Source: an uncultured bacterium
GTDB taxonomy: Bacteria > Cyanobacteriota > Vampirovibrionia > Gastranaerophilales > Gastranaerophilaceae
Assembly: GCA_949296425.1 (NCBI GenBank)
Contig: CASFPN010000042.1
Coordinates: 16,567-80,566, forward strand
Length of the DNA: 64,000 nucleotides
Reading direction: 5' to 3'
Every line of letters begins with the position of its first letter. The first letter of the stretch is position 1. The notes below the pieces were generated by a model. It ran no database searches. It was not told the DNA's origin and worked only from the letters and a program-made list of their open reading frames with translations. Both the position numbers and the translations under genes were made by a program. This document shows, in pieces, positions 18,107 through 26,741 of this stretch.

Positions 18107-18706
18107 ATGGGATGTTTAAAAAATATTTTAAGAGCCGTGATTCTTACCCTGGCTGTTGTAGGTTTTATGTCGTTGGGCGGAAATGAACTTGTGGCAGGGT
18201 TAATTCATAATTATATAAATCCATCAAAAGATACCCTGCTTGAAAGGGCTCAAAAGGTCGGGGATTTTTCGGAAATAAATGAGGAATTTGATATAGAAAA
18301 AGCTGCCGGCATTATGGGGTATAATGCTGTTGTTGCGGAACATAAAGCCTCAGGTCAGAAAATGTTTGTAGTTGAATCAGGTGATAAAGCTATATTGACC
18401 CAGGATGATATTAAATCAGATAATGTTGAAGAGAAGTTAAAGAAAGCAATAAGCAAGGTTAAATATCAGGCATTATCAGTAGACGATATAAAAGTAACAA
18501 AGCATGGGACAATGAATTCGTACGGTAAAGAAGTTCCTTTTGTAAAATTTGAAGCAAAGATCAAAAAGCTTCCGATTGGTGATGTTGGCGGCATTATTTC
18601 TGTAGCTAAAACAAAAGAGGGAGAGCCAAGACTTTTGATTTCAGCAAACGAAAAAGATAAATATTCGCAATTGATTTCTGATGAATTTTTCAGGAAAATA
18701 AAATAA
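18107..18706 (+). CDS. Hypothetical secreted or membrane-anchored protein
   Basis: The 199-residue protein has one hydrophobic N-terminal segment (about 8-30, ILRAVILTLAVVGFMSLGG), probably an uncleaved anchor or signal, followed by a soluble mixed alpha/beta region with no motif I recognise. AAGGA precedes the ATG. It is divergent from mutS with only 37 bases between the start codons, so their promoters overlap. Function unknown. Confidence 0.75.
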   Translation: MGCLKNILRAVILTLAVVGFMSLGGNELVAGLIHNYINPSKDTLLERAQKVGDFSEINEEFDIEKAAGIMGYNAVVAEHKASGQKMFVVESGDKAILTQDDIKSDNVEEKLKKAISKVKYQALSVDDIKVTKHGTMNSYGKEVPFVKFEAKIKKLPIGDVGGIISVAKTKEGEPRLLISANEKDKYSQLISDEFFRKIK

Positions 18707-18797
18707 TTGCGTGCCGCCTTGGCTATAAATATTAAAGTCAAGATATAGACAGATTGGATTTTTTGTGTTATTTTAATGTTACTGAAAATTTAATCAT

Positions 18798-18881
18798 GTC
18801 GGAGTGGTGGAATGGTAGACACGTACGTTTCAGGTGCGTATGGAGAAATCTGTGTGGGTTCAAGTCCCATCTCCGACACCA
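18798..18881 (+). tRNA. tRNA-Leu (CAG)
   Basis: The 84-base gene folds as a class II tRNA. GTCGGAG pairs with CTCCGAC, followed by discriminator A and an encoded CCA. The anticodon stem TACGT/GCGTA closes the loop TTCAGGT, giving anticodon CAG. A long variable arm (TGGAGAAATCTGTG region) and the T arm TTCAAGT fit leucine tRNAs. Confidence 0.95.
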
Positions 18882-18883
18882 TA

Positions 18884-18920
18884 AAACAGACGATGACTTT
18901 TGTTATCGTCTGTTTTATTA
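18884..18920 (+). terminator. Terminator after tRNA-Leu
   Basis: A 12-base stem, AAAACAGACGAT (18884-18895) and ATCGTCTGTTTT (18905-18916), directly follows the tRNA and is T-rich at its end. Confidence 0.85.
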
Positions 18921-18979
18921 CCTTCTTACTAAAATTACAAAGTCTTATAATTAAACAATTTGCTAAAAATTTTAAATAT

Positions 18980-20383
18980 TTATATTTTAATATGTTTGAG
19001 TGCCGTACATATAATTTTAGAGATATTTTGACTTCCCGGAGCAGTAGCTTTTACAACAGGTGTTTTATTAACTTTCTTTAAAGCAGCTGAGATAACGTCT
19101 TCTAAAACTGGAGTTGTTGGTTTAACCACTCTTGGTTGAGCTTCTCCATGAGTTAATGTTGAAAAGACTTTATCAATATCAACATTAGCAATTTGCGTAT
19201 ATCCAGTTGGCTTATTAAATCCAAGTATCTGCTGATGTGCAGAAGGTGTTTGCAATGATACAATACTAGATGTTGGATTTGGTGTTTTTATATTTGCTTT
19301 CCATTTTGCTACCACATCATCAATCCAAGATGTTGGGTTTTGAACAATAGGTTTAGCTTGTGGTTTTATTTGTTGGTTTAATTGCCCAAGCATTTTTGTA
19401 TTATTAAGAACAGAAAATGCGGGAATTTTCCTTTGAATATCTGGCAACATTTGTTTAAACTGATTATAAACGTCCTCATCTGCCTCTTTTAAATATTTTA
19501 ATGCATCATCTAATCTTTCAGGAGCTAATGTTGTTAGCCAAGGCTCTGCGCTACCTAGTAACAGGGAATTATTACCTTTTTTAACAATATCATTAAACAT
19601 TCCAGCTACAAACTTACTCGTTCCTTTGTTTATTCTCTGCTCCAATGTACTAAGTAAATTTGGATTTCGTTCTAGAAATTCTTGTGGTAAACCATCTAAT
19701 ATATGCTGAGGTATTTTCCCATCTACAATCTTCCCAGTAAACATTTCACCAAAATCATCAATACATTGTAATGTTGATGTTCCATATAATAACTTTAAAT
19801 CTGTTGAGCTCAAACTCTTTAAATCTATACCTGCAACATGTTTGAAATTTCCATTGCTTGTACGGAACATTGATGCTGTTGGAGCATTGGAAGGATTATG
19901 TCCTATATCATAATCAACATAACGAATACGAAAACCAGATGAACCAGGAGCCCATCTATCATAAACATTGTATCCACTAAATCGACTAGTAATGTGTTGT
20001 GTCATCAAAACATCACTATCTCTAAATGTTATATTATTCTTTTTCATACATTCTGCAATTTTATCACCAAATCTAGCTTCAAGTTCTTTCGCAATTTTTT
20101 CTAACTCATTGCGAGATCCCGTTTTACCATATACAGTAATACCACTTCCGTCTATAGTACAACCACCAGCTCCTACTTTATAAAGATTTCCAGTACCATT
20201 CGTGCTAACTCGACCTTGTCCATTTGTTCCATAGCTTGACGAAGTACCAAATTGTTCGTCTAAAAACTGTGTAATTTCTAATGTTAATTGATCCTTAATA
20301 TCTGCAACAACTGGAATATGAAGTTTAAACCCATTATTCTTAAAGTCATAGTGCCTACCATTTAGTAATATTTCTTCTGACAT
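18980..20383 (-). CDS. Orphan 467-residue hypothetical protein
   Basis: I do not recognise this protein. It has no signal peptide or membrane segment. The first part (to about residue 100) is glycine/serine/threonine-rich around SSSYGTNGQGRVSTNGTGN; the middle is a predicted globular helical region; residues about 345-440 are rich in proline, threonine and lysine and probably unstructured; a short helix ends the protein. A modular layout like this with no nearby partner gene is seen in secreted effectors or toxins, but nothing here proves that. It is flanked by a tRNA terminator and repeat-rich intergenic DNA, a typical spot for acquired genes. Confidence 0.7.
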   Translation of the reverse strand: MSEEILLNGRHYDFKNNGFKLHIPVVADIKDQLTLEITQFLDEQFGTSSSYGTNGQGRVSTNGTGNLYKVGAGGCTIDGSGITVYGKTGSRNELEKIAKELEARFGDKIAECMKKNNITFRDSDVLMTQHITSRFSGYNVYDRWAPGSSGFRIRYVDYDIGHNPSNAPTASMFRTSNGNFKHVAGIDLKSLSSTDLKLLYGTSTLQCIDDFGEMFTGKIVDGKIPQHILDGLPQEFLERNPNLLSTLEQRINKGTSKFVAGMFNDIVKKGNNSLLLGSAEPWLTTLAPERLDDALKYLKEADEDVYNQFKQMLPDIQRKIPAFSVLNNTKMLGQLNQQIKPQAKPIVQNPTSWIDDVVAKWKANIKTPNPTSSIVSLQTPSAHQQILGFNKPTGYTQIANVDIDKVFSTLTHGEAQPRVVKPTTPVLEDVISAALKKVNKTPVVKATAPGSQNISKIICTALKHIKI

Positions 20384-20499
20384 GTTATACCCTTAATTTC
20401 CTTTAAAATTCCCCTATGCCTATATAAAGTATTTTTCAGTTTTAGAATTGCCTAATTTCAATATTCAGTGAAAAAAATCTTAACATTTCAAACCTAAAA

Positions 20500-20626
20500 C
20501 ACTTCTAATATTGTAATACTCTTGAGTTGATTGTTTCATTACATGAATAAGACTTGAATATAAGCTAATTTCTGTTACAATAGTCTTATCGAAGGGTTCC
20601 AGAGTCTGGAGCTTATCGACACCATT
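20500..20626. repeat. Direct repeat, left copy
   Basis: The block ending TCTTATCGAAGGGTTCCAGAG then TCTGGAGCTTATCGACA (20585-20622) is repeated in diverged form at about 21118-21245. The two copies flank the membrane protein gene at 20685-21092. The core contains TTATCGA twice around a TCCAGAGTCTGGA palindrome. Confidence 0.6.
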
Positions 20627-20632
20627 TTAAGT

Positions 20633-20657
20633 TGTTGGGCAAGTATGCCCAACCTAC
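20633..20657. repeat. TTGGGC-GCCCAA hairpin
   Basis: GTTGGGCAAGTATGCCCAAC forms a seven-base-pair stem with a six-base loop just upstream of the gene at 20685. It resembles small palindromic intergenic repeats. Confidence 0.5.
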
Positions 20658-20684
20658 GAGCTCTGAGGTGATTAAATAATAACA

Positions 20685-21092
20685 ATGAATAATAACTGTA
20701 TTAAATTCTTACAGATATATGCTTTTGGGAGTTTGCTTAGTGTTGTAGTGTCATTTATGTTAAGTTATGCTTATGTATTCGTTGACGAAAATTGGGGAAT
20801 AGCAGGTTGGGCTGTACCAATATTCGTTATGCTGGTTTCAATATTTGTTTTTGCAATACTACTAGCATATTATTTATTTGTTAAATACAACAAAAATAGG
20901 GTATTAACATTATATTTTCTTGAAAAAGAATATAAAATTTACGAAAATAAATTTATATGCTTATTAGGGAAAATAATACTTTGTTTAATGCTGATTTATT
21001 ATGTGTTATATTTCTACCCTATTTTAATAACGATAGTTGCATATTTGATTCTACTCATAATTAATAATATTTTGAATAAAGAAAATACATAG
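20685..21092 (+). CDS. Small hypothetical membrane protein
   Basis: This 135-residue protein has about four hydrophobic segments (roughly 9-30, 42-68, 89-108, 110-128) and a short charged middle loop. I see no family motif. It has a weak ribosome binding site (GAGGTGATTAAATAATAACA before the ATG). Direct repeats flank it on both sides, so it may be a small mobile or cassette-like gene. Confidence 0.6.
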   Translation: MNNNCIKFLQIYAFGSLLSVVVSFMLSYAYVFVDENWGIAGWAVPIFVMLVSIFVFAILLAYYLFVKYNKNRVLTLYFLEKEYKIYENKFICLLGKIILCLMLIYYVLYFYPILITIVAYLILLIINNILNKENT

Positions 21093-21117
21093 CGAGTTGG
21101 TTAGACACTGTCTAATT

Positions 21118-21245
21118 CCAAAATAATTCTCATGTTATAGTATTCAAAAGTAGAGTCTTTCAATACATAAACCAAATTGGAATAAAGGATATTTTTTGAT
21201 AAAATAATCTTATCGAAAGGTTCCATACTCGGGAGCTTATCGACA
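21118..21245. repeat. Direct repeat, right copy
   Basis: The diverged second copy ends with TCTTATCGAAAGGTTCCATAC then TCGGGAGCTTATCGACA (21207-21243). It aligns with the left copy over about 120 bases. Confidence 0.6.
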
Positions 21246-21282
21246 TTAAAAAGAGAGTAACAGTTGTTACTCTCTTTTTAAT
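21246..21282. terminator. Strong bidirectional terminator
   Basis: AAAAAGAGAGTAACA and TGTTACTCTCTTTTT form a near-perfect hairpin with A and T runs on either side. It would end transcription from the gene at 20685. Confidence 0.85.
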
Positions 21283-21296
21283 ATGCATGAATTGTG

Positions 21297-21378
21297 AGGG
21301 CTTTAATCCGTAAATTGTGGGTACAGCGCAAGCCGAGCAGAGGACAAACCTTTTTGTTTGCGGCATAAAGCCCGTAAA
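21297..21378. other. Stem-bounded, GC-richer segment of unknown nature
   Basis: GGGCTTTA (about 21299-21306) pairs with TAAAGCCC (about 21364-21371) around some 57 bases that are richer in GC than the surroundings and contain further short stems. It could be a structured RNA or a repeat remnant. The rest of the 21283-21515 gap shows nothing else I can name. Confidence 0.3.
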
Positions 21379-21515
21379 ATGTTACAAATTTGTAATATCC
21401 ATTTGTTTATTAATTATCTGAAAATTATAGGCTATTTTAATATTTTACACCTCTTTTTATATTTGTAGCCAAAAGCCTAGTATATCCTAAAAAATCATAC
21501 TCATATTATAGTTGT

Positions 21516-21866
21516 ATGGAGACGGAAGGACAAACATTATTTGTTCTCGACAGAGAAGCAGTTAAAACTATCCTGACCATGCGGGAGACTGAATATTTGT
21601 CGCTTGTTGCAATGGGGTTTCAAAATAATGAAATTGCAAAAATTTTGTTTGTCAGCCATAGTACAGTAAAAAAAGAATTGGAATCAATATTTGACAAATT
21701 GCTTGCCAGAAATCGTGCTAATGCTGTTACTATTGCTTTTTTACATCATATTTTAGATAATTATATTTTGACTGTTGTGTATGAAAAATATAATCTTAAA
21801 GAGCATAGAAGATTTAAAGATAAAGATTTTGTAAAACGGAAAAGTAAGATTAAACATTGCCTGTAG
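21516..21866 (+). CDS. LuxR-type HTH DNA-binding protein
   Basis: The 116-residue protein consists mainly of a GerE/LuxR helix-turn-helix. The pattern TxRExExLxLxAxGxxNxEIAxxLxxSxxTVKxxL is seen at about residues 22-56, followed by KLLARNRANAV. There is no receiver or ligand-binding domain, so it is a stand-alone DNA-binding unit. The start lacks a ribosome binding site; TATTAT ends 6 bases before the ATG. Its last 17 bases overlap the convergent ricT. Targets are unknown. Confidence 0.8.
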   Translation: METEGQTLFVLDREAVKTILTMRETEYLSLVAMGFQNNEIAKILFVSHSTVKKELESIFDKLLARNRANAVTIAFLHHILDNYILTVVYEKYNLKEHRRFKDKDFVKRKSKIKHCL

Positions 21867-22773
21867 AGCTGTTTTTGTCATCTTCAAGCTGTTTAATGTC
21901 TATATTTTCGTTTTCGTAGTCATAGCTGTTTATAACCGGCAGGTCAATTTCAACATTTACGTCAGCATCAACCATTTCAATGTCTGACTTCAAAAATTCT
22001 TTTACTTTTCCGTCTTCCATTTTTACCGCGACTTTACCGCTTAAAAATTGTAAATAACATACCTTACCAAGTCCGTCAGGTGTCATAACAGAAGAACCTA
22101 CAGGCGGCATACCTTTTGCGGCATCAATGTAGTGTGAATATTCATAAGTCAAGCAGCAAAGAAGACGTCCGCATGTGCCTGAAATTTTTCCGGGAGCAAT
22201 CGGCATTCCCTGATCTTTAGCAAGTTTTACGTTGATTGTTGCAAATTTTCTTAAAAAACTTGAGCAGCAAAAAGGTCTTCCGCAAATCCCTGTTCCTTCA
22301 ACAATAGAGGTTTCATCACGTACACCTATATGTCGCAGGTCAATTCTTACACGGGTAAATACCTGTGTTAAATCTTTTAGTAATGCTCTGAAATCAACTC
22401 TTTCAGGCGCTGTGTAATAAAATGTTATTTTCCTTCTGTCAAACGTAATCCGGCATTGTACGAGATTCATATTTAGTTTGTGCTGCTGTACAAGCGCTTG
22501 ACATTTGAAAAAGGATTGTACCTCTTCTTTTTTTATATCATCAAGAGTTTGAAGATCGCGTTGTGAAAGCGTTCTTATAACCTGAAAAGGTTCCGGTTTA
22601 TTTTTGTTGTTTTCCCAAATCTGAGATACCTGTGAATTTACAATAAAAGCTTTAAGTGCCTCCTCTCCCTTTTCAGTTCTGACCAGAACCATTTGGCCGT
22701 CTTCAAGTTTTATTGTTTCCGGAACGGAAAGCGGGTAAAAAGTATTTTTTAAATATTTTACGGCAAATTTCAT
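21850..22773 (-). CDS. ricT: PSP1-domain protein, RicT/YaaT family
   Basis: This 307-residue PSP1-domain protein resembles Bacillus YaaT (RicT), part of a complex that influences RNase Y activity and binds iron-sulfur clusters. The cysteine-rich signature is present: GICGRPFCCSSFL and GTCGRLLCCLTYEY. The family is widespread outside sporulating bacteria. It begins one base inside the end of gpsA (shared coordinate 22773), implying co-transcription. The C-terminal acidic tail (about 270-307) is variable in the family. RicA and RicF are not nearby. Confidence 0.88.
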   Translation of the reverse strand: MKFAVKYLKNTFYPLSVPETIKLEDGQMVLVRTEKGEEALKAFIVNSQVSQIWENNKNKPEPFQVIRTLSQRDLQTLDDIKKEEVQSFFKCQALVQQHKLNMNLVQCRITFDRRKITFYYTAPERVDFRALLKDLTQVFTRVRIDLRHIGVRDETSIVEGTGICGRPFCCSSFLRKFATINVKLAKDQGMPIAPGKISGTCGRLLCCLTYEYSHYIDAAKGMPPVGSSVMTPDGLGKVCYLQFLSGKVAVKMEDGKVKEFLKSDIEMVDADVNVEIDLPVINSYDYENENIDIKQLEDDKNSSTGNV

Positions 22774-23774
22774 TATACGTATCTTTCTTCTTCTTTCAAT
22801 TTTCTGTTCATAAGTTTTTCCAAAAGCGCCTGGGGCGTAATATCAGTATAAACAGCCTCATAAATTGCATTTGAAACAGGAACTTCAATATTTAATTTTT
22901 GGGCAAGTTCACAAATTGCTTTTGAAGTTTTGACTCCTTCTGCGACAGAGCCGAGTTCTTTTAATATGTCATCAATTTTTTTGCCTTTAGCAAGCATTGA
23001 ACCGACTGTGTAATTTCTTGACATAGGACTTGAGCAAGTAGCTATTAAATCTCCCATTCCGGAAAGTCCGTAAAGAGTAGACGGGTTTGCTCCGAGATTA
23101 ATACTTACTCTGACTATTTCTGCCATACCTCTTGTTAAAAGTGTTCCGGAACAGTTGTCTCCAAGTCCCATTGTGTGAGCAAAACCTGAAGCAATTGCAA
23201 TTACGTTTTTCAATGAGCCGCCGAGTTCGACCCCTATTACATCAGTGTTTGTATAAAGTCTGAATTTATTCGGAACATTCAAGGCTTTTTGAACATATTC
23301 TGCTGTTTTTATATCTTCACATGCAACGGTTGCAGCTGTCGGCAGTCCGGCTAAAACTTCTTTAGCAAGTGTAGGTCCTGACAATATGGCAAGCTTTTGT
23401 TCGGGCAAAACATCTTTGATAACTTCAGACATTCTCATTAATGAAGGAAGTTCAATACCTTTTGAAGCATTAACTAAAATTTGTCCTGATTTTATGCCGG
23501 CTTCTTTAAGGTGCTCACAAACATCACGCGTACCCGATGTCGCAACAACCGAAAGGATTATATCAGCTTCTGAAATTGCAGCGGAAAGATTTGATGTAAT
23601 TTCTACTTTTTTATCTAACTGTACTTCCAGCGGTTTTGAACAGTGTTTATTTTGTATCAAATCTTCTGACAAATCCTGTTCTCTGCCCCAGACAGTTATT
23701 TTATCGAAATTATTTGTTAACAGCCAGCAAAGTGTTAGTCCCCAGCATCCTGCTCCCAATATTGTTAATTTCAT
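22773..23774 (-). CDS. gpsA: Glycerol-3-phosphate dehydrogenase [NAD(P)+]
   Basis: GpsA (333 residues) reduces dihydroxyacetone phosphate to sn-glycerol-3-phosphate for phospholipid synthesis. The dinucleotide-binding loop is ILGAGCWG (5-12), and the catalytic region includes GGSLKNVIAIASG with the conserved lysine. AGGAGAG precedes the ATG. It lies between murQ and ricT in a minus-strand run. Confidence 0.96.
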   Translation of the reverse strand: MKLTILGAGCWGLTLCWLLTNNFDKITVWGREQDLSEDLIQNKHCSKPLEVQLDKKVEITSNLSAAISEADIILSVVATSGTRDVCEHLKEAGIKSGQILVNASKGIELPSLMRMSEVIKDVLPEQKLAILSGPTLAKEVLAGLPTAATVACEDIKTAEYVQKALNVPNKFRLYTNTDVIGVELGGSLKNVIAIASGFAHTMGLGDNCSGTLLTRGMAEIVRVSINLGANPSTLYGLSGMGDLIATCSSPMSRNYTVGSMLAKGKKIDDILKELGSVAEGVKTSKAICELAQKLNIEVPVSNAIYEAVYTDITPQALLEKLMNRKLKEEERYV

Positions 23775-23787
23775 ATTTTATCTCTCC

Positions 23788-24681
23788 TTATACCGGCAGG
23801 CCTATGTTTAGCAATTTACGAAGCACTCCGCCGTGTTTTCTTAACTCCTGTCTTGCTTTTTCAACATCAATTTTCATCATTATTGAAACAATTGATGTTT
23901 TAATTTCCCAATCGGATTTTAAAAGTGTTGCAAGTGCTTCACTGTGTGTAACATTTGCAATTTGAGCAACAATTCGGATTGCACGGTCTTTTAATTTTTC
24001 ATTAACCGGCTGAAGGTCAATCATAAAGTTTTCATAAGTTTTTCCGATTTTAATCATTGCACCTGTTGAAAGCATATTTAAAATCATTTTTTGTGCGGTT
24101 CCGGCTTTTAATCTTGAAGAGCCTGCAATAACTTCCGGACCGACTTCAGGGCAGATAACAAGACCTGCTTCTTCTGCTATTCTACCTTTGGGGTTGCATG
24201 TAATTCCGATTGTTTTGCAATTAACTTCTTCTGCACGTTTTAAAACTCCGAGCAAATATTTTGGGTTGCCGCTTGCGGAAATTACCACTGCCACATCGTT
24301 GTCATTTAAAATTTTGGCATCTTCATATCCGAGATCGGCATTGTCTTCGGCTCCTTCAATAGAATGCCTTATAGCTTTATCTCCTCCGCAGATAAAGCCT
24401 TGAACCATATCTGTTGATACGCTGAAAGTCGGAGGGCATTCCGAAGCATCAAGAATTCCGAGTCTGCCTGATGTCCCCGCGCCGAAGTAGATTAACCGTC
24501 CGCCTTTTAAAAATTGTTTTGCTATCAAATCAATTGCTGATGCAATATTTTCACTTTCTTCTTCAACAGCAAGTGCAACGAGTTTGTCTTCCTCATTCAT
24601 TTTTTTTACGATTTCAATAGTCGGGAGAATATCAATGTTTTTTGTATTCTCATTTCGGTATTCTGTAATAATGTCGCTCAT
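23788..24681 (-). CDS. murQ: N-acetylmuramic acid 6-phosphate etherase
   Basis: MurQ (297 residues) cleaves the lactyl ether of MurNAc-6-phosphate to give GlcNAc-6-phosphate, in cell-wall sugar recycling. The SIS-domain signature FGAGTSGRLGILDASECPP is present, and the central EGAEDN and the C-terminal helical bundle match the family. AAAGGGG lies before the ATG. No MurP-type transporter or anhydro-MurNAc kinase is in the window. Confidence 0.95.
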   Translation of the reverse strand: MSDIITEYRNENTKNIDILPTIEIVKKMNEEDKLVALAVEEESENIASAIDLIAKQFLKGGRLIYFGAGTSGRLGILDASECPPTFSVSTDMVQGFICGGDKAIRHSIEGAEDNADLGYEDAKILNDNDVAVVISASGNPKYLLGVLKRAEEVNCKTIGITCNPKGRIAEEAGLVICPEVGPEVIAGSSRLKAGTAQKMILNMLSTGAMIKIGKTYENFMIDLQPVNEKLKDRAIRIVAQIANVTHSEALATLLKSDWEIKTSIVSIMMKIDVEKARQELRKHGGVLRKLLNIGLPV

Positions 24682-24710
24682 GTTTTACCCCTTTATAAAT
24701 AATATAAACA

Positions 24711-25172
24711 CTAAATCAATTTTAAAAGATTAGCCATTTCAATAGCTGATTTTGCTGCATCTGAGCCTTTATTTCCTGCTTTTGTACCGGCTCTTTCAAT
24801 TGCCTGTTCTATATTATCAGTTGTTAAAACTCCAAATATAACAGGTACACCTGTCTGTAAGCTAACCTGAGAAATCCCTTTTGAAACTTCCGAACTTACA
24901 TAATCAAAGTGTGCGGTAGCACCTCTGATTACTGCACCGAGTGTAATTATAGCATTATATTTACCTGTTTGTGCAAATTTTTGTGCTGTAACAGGTATTT
25001 CAAAGGCGCCAGGAACTTTTACAACATCAATATTGTCATCAGAAACTCCGTGGCGTTTGAGTTCATCTAATGCGCCTGACAAAAGTTTTGAACCGATAAA
25101 ATCGTTAAATCTTGATAATATTATACAAAATTTTTCATTTCCTGCTACTAACTGTCCTTCGTATGTTTTCAT
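24711..25172 (-). CDS. ribH: 6,7-dimethyl-8-ribityllumazine synthase
   Basis: RibH (153 residues) makes the last intermediate before riboflavin. Visible motifs: [40 protein letters not shown] (with the catalytic histidine) and GVLTTDN. I chose ATG 25172 (MKTYEGQLV), which has GGAGAG six bases upstream; a GTG at 25199 would add nine residues. Other riboflavin genes are not in the window. Confidence 0.96.
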   Translation of the reverse strand: MKTYEGQLVAGNEKFCIILSRFNDFIGSKLLSGALDELKRHGVSDDNIDVVKVPGAFEIPVTAQKFAQTGKYNAIITLGAVIRGATAHFDYVSSEVSKGISQVSLQTGVPVIFGVLTTDNIEQAIERAGTKAGNKGSDAAKSAIEMANLLKLI

Positions 25173-25221
25173 TTTTGACTCTCCGTTGTCTATAGACACA
25201 CTAATTTTAACTCATATATAT

Positions 25222-25926
25222 CTATTTTACAATAAGAGGAGCAAAAATCTTATAAAAAATATATATTGCTGCTATTACAAGAAGTCCGCCGCTCATTTTT
25301 AAAAGCCAGTCAGAAAGTTTGTAAAACCATTTGCTGTTTTTTAGCTGGGATGTCAATGAACCTGCAATAATAAGTATTATACCCTGTCCTAGAGAGAATA
25401 AAAACAACATAATAATAGCATGTGATATACTGGCTGAGAGAGACGCAAATGCCATAATACCTGCTAAAATCGGGGTTGAGCAAGGTGTCCCGGCAAGTGC
25501 AAACACTCCTCCTAACAATACCGGATAAAGATAGGTGTTGGTATGCTCGTTTTTGGGCATTTCCTTAACTATTACAGGAAGTTCAAAGTCCAGAATCCCC
25601 AATAGTTTTAACCCCATAACCATTATTATTCCGGCTAAGAATATTCCGAAATATCCGCCGGCAAATGAAATAAATACTTTGCCGGTGATTGCACATATTA
25701 TACCGATTATTGAAAATACAATTGCAGTTCCGAAAACAAAAAACAGCATTTGTATGAATGTTTTTAGCGGTTTGGCATCTGAATACCCGCCGACATAGCC
25801 TACAATTAGCGGAAGCATGGCAAGCGAGCAAGGAGATAATGATGCTATAAGCCCTCCTAAAAATGATAGTGCAAATAGTATAGGTAAACTTCCATGTTGT
25901 GAGAAAAGATTAATATATTGTTCCAT
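25222..25926 (-). CDS. ccdA: CcdA/DsbD-type membrane thiol-disulfide transporter
   Basis: The 234-residue protein has six hydrophobic segments. Each half carries the CcdA-type proline/cysteine site: SLSPCSLAMLPL near the N-terminus and GTPCSTPILAG in the middle. It would pass electrons from cytoplasmic thioredoxin across the membrane to exported thiol-disulfide proteins. It starts two bases after the stop of the thioredoxin-like gene, so the two form a pair. There are no cytochrome c maturation genes here, so a general extracytoplasmic reductant role is more likely. Confidence 0.9.
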   Translation of the reverse strand: MEQYINLFSQHGSLPILFALSFLGGLIASLSPCSLAMLPLIVGYVGGYSDAKPLKTFIQMLFFVFGTAIVFSIIGIICAITGKVFISFAGGYFGIFLAGIIMVMGLKLLGILDFELPVIVKEMPKNEHTNTYLYPVLLGGVFALAGTPCSTPILAGIMAFASLSASISHAIIMLFLFSLGQGIILIIAGSLTSQLKNSKWFYKLSDWLLKMSGGLLVIAAIYIFYKIFAPLIVK

Positions 25927-25928
25927 TA

Positions 25929-26315
25929 TTAGTTAAGTCCTTTTAGACAATTGTCCATTTCTTCTTCAGATACTGCTCCTTCTATTCTTTTAACCTGTTG
26001 ACCTGCTGAATTTAAAAGAATAATGGTCGGAACAAGAGTTACATTGTATTTTTTTATTTGTTCATCATTGAAAGAGTTTTTATCTTGAACCTGAATTTCT
26101 GTCAAAACTATTTTACCTTCATATTTTGGAAAAATTTCTTTAAAGATATTATTCATAGTCTGACAATCCAAACACATTGCTGATGTAAATTTTATTACTT
26201 GCGGTTTGCCTGTTTGAGCTGTTTGTGCCGTTGATTTGTTTGATGCTGTAAGAAGCATATAAGCAAACAACGGAATTGCAAATATCAGGGTAATAATAAT
26301 AGCATTTTTTTTCAT
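25929..26315 (-). CDS. Membrane-anchored thioredoxin-like protein
   Basis: The 128-residue protein has an N-terminal signal anchor (about 5-23) and a thioredoxin fold with the active site C48-L-D-C51 and the cis-proline region TLVPTIIL. It probably acts outside the cytoplasmic membrane, reduced by the CcdA-type partner immediately downstream. AAAGGAG precedes the ATG at 26315. Confidence 0.88.
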   Translation of the reverse strand: MKKNAIIITLIFAIPLFAYMLLTASNKSTAQTAQTGKPQVIKFTSAMCLDCQTMNNIFKEIFPKYEGKIVLTEIQVQDKNSFNDEQIKKYNVTLVPTIILLNSAGQQVKRIEGAVSEEEMDNCLKGLN

Positions 26316-26391
26316 AGATAACTCCTTTCCTTTTTGATTTTAGCATAAACCAAAAAGGAATTTTTCAAAACCACAGTCGGGCAGTTTTCTA

Positions 26392-26741
26392 TAACTACAT
26401 AAACTATGTTATAGGAAGTGAATAAGAGAATAAGTCTTTACGGTGCGCAAAGCGCACGAAAAATAGAAAATAAACCGGCACTCAACGTAGTGAACAATAA
26501 CTGTAGGCGAAATAACTACAAAGCCGGCTATTGTTTGAGCGTAAAGTTAATTAGACCCTGAAACAAGTTCAGGGTGACATATGAGCGAGTTTAGCCGGCT
26601 CAGGTTGAGCCGTACAAGTTATTAGTGAATGAAGTGACTGCCGGGAGCTTCTTTGCGGTACTTTCTTGTCGGTACAAGAAAGTACCAACAAGCTATCTTT
26701 AGTAAATTGCTTCACTTCCTATAACATAGTTTATGTAGTTA
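26392..26741. mobile_element. MITE-like element, copy B, with 31-base perfect inverted repeats
   Basis: The ends at 26392-26422 and 26711-26741 are perfect inverted complements over 31 bases, beginning TAACTACATAAACTATGTTA. The 350-base block contains no gene. It shares with elements A and C the opening GGAAGTGAATAA...AATAAGT..TTACGGTGCGC and a hairpin-rich middle, including a GACCCTGAAACAAGTTCAGG palindrome. Its right end runs into the stop codon of the small gene at 26739-26903. Confidence 0.85.

Noticed and set aside
20500..21245. Integron attC sites
   Set aside because: The flanking repeats lack convincing paired RYYYAAC / GTTRRRY core sites in the right order, and no integrase gene is present.
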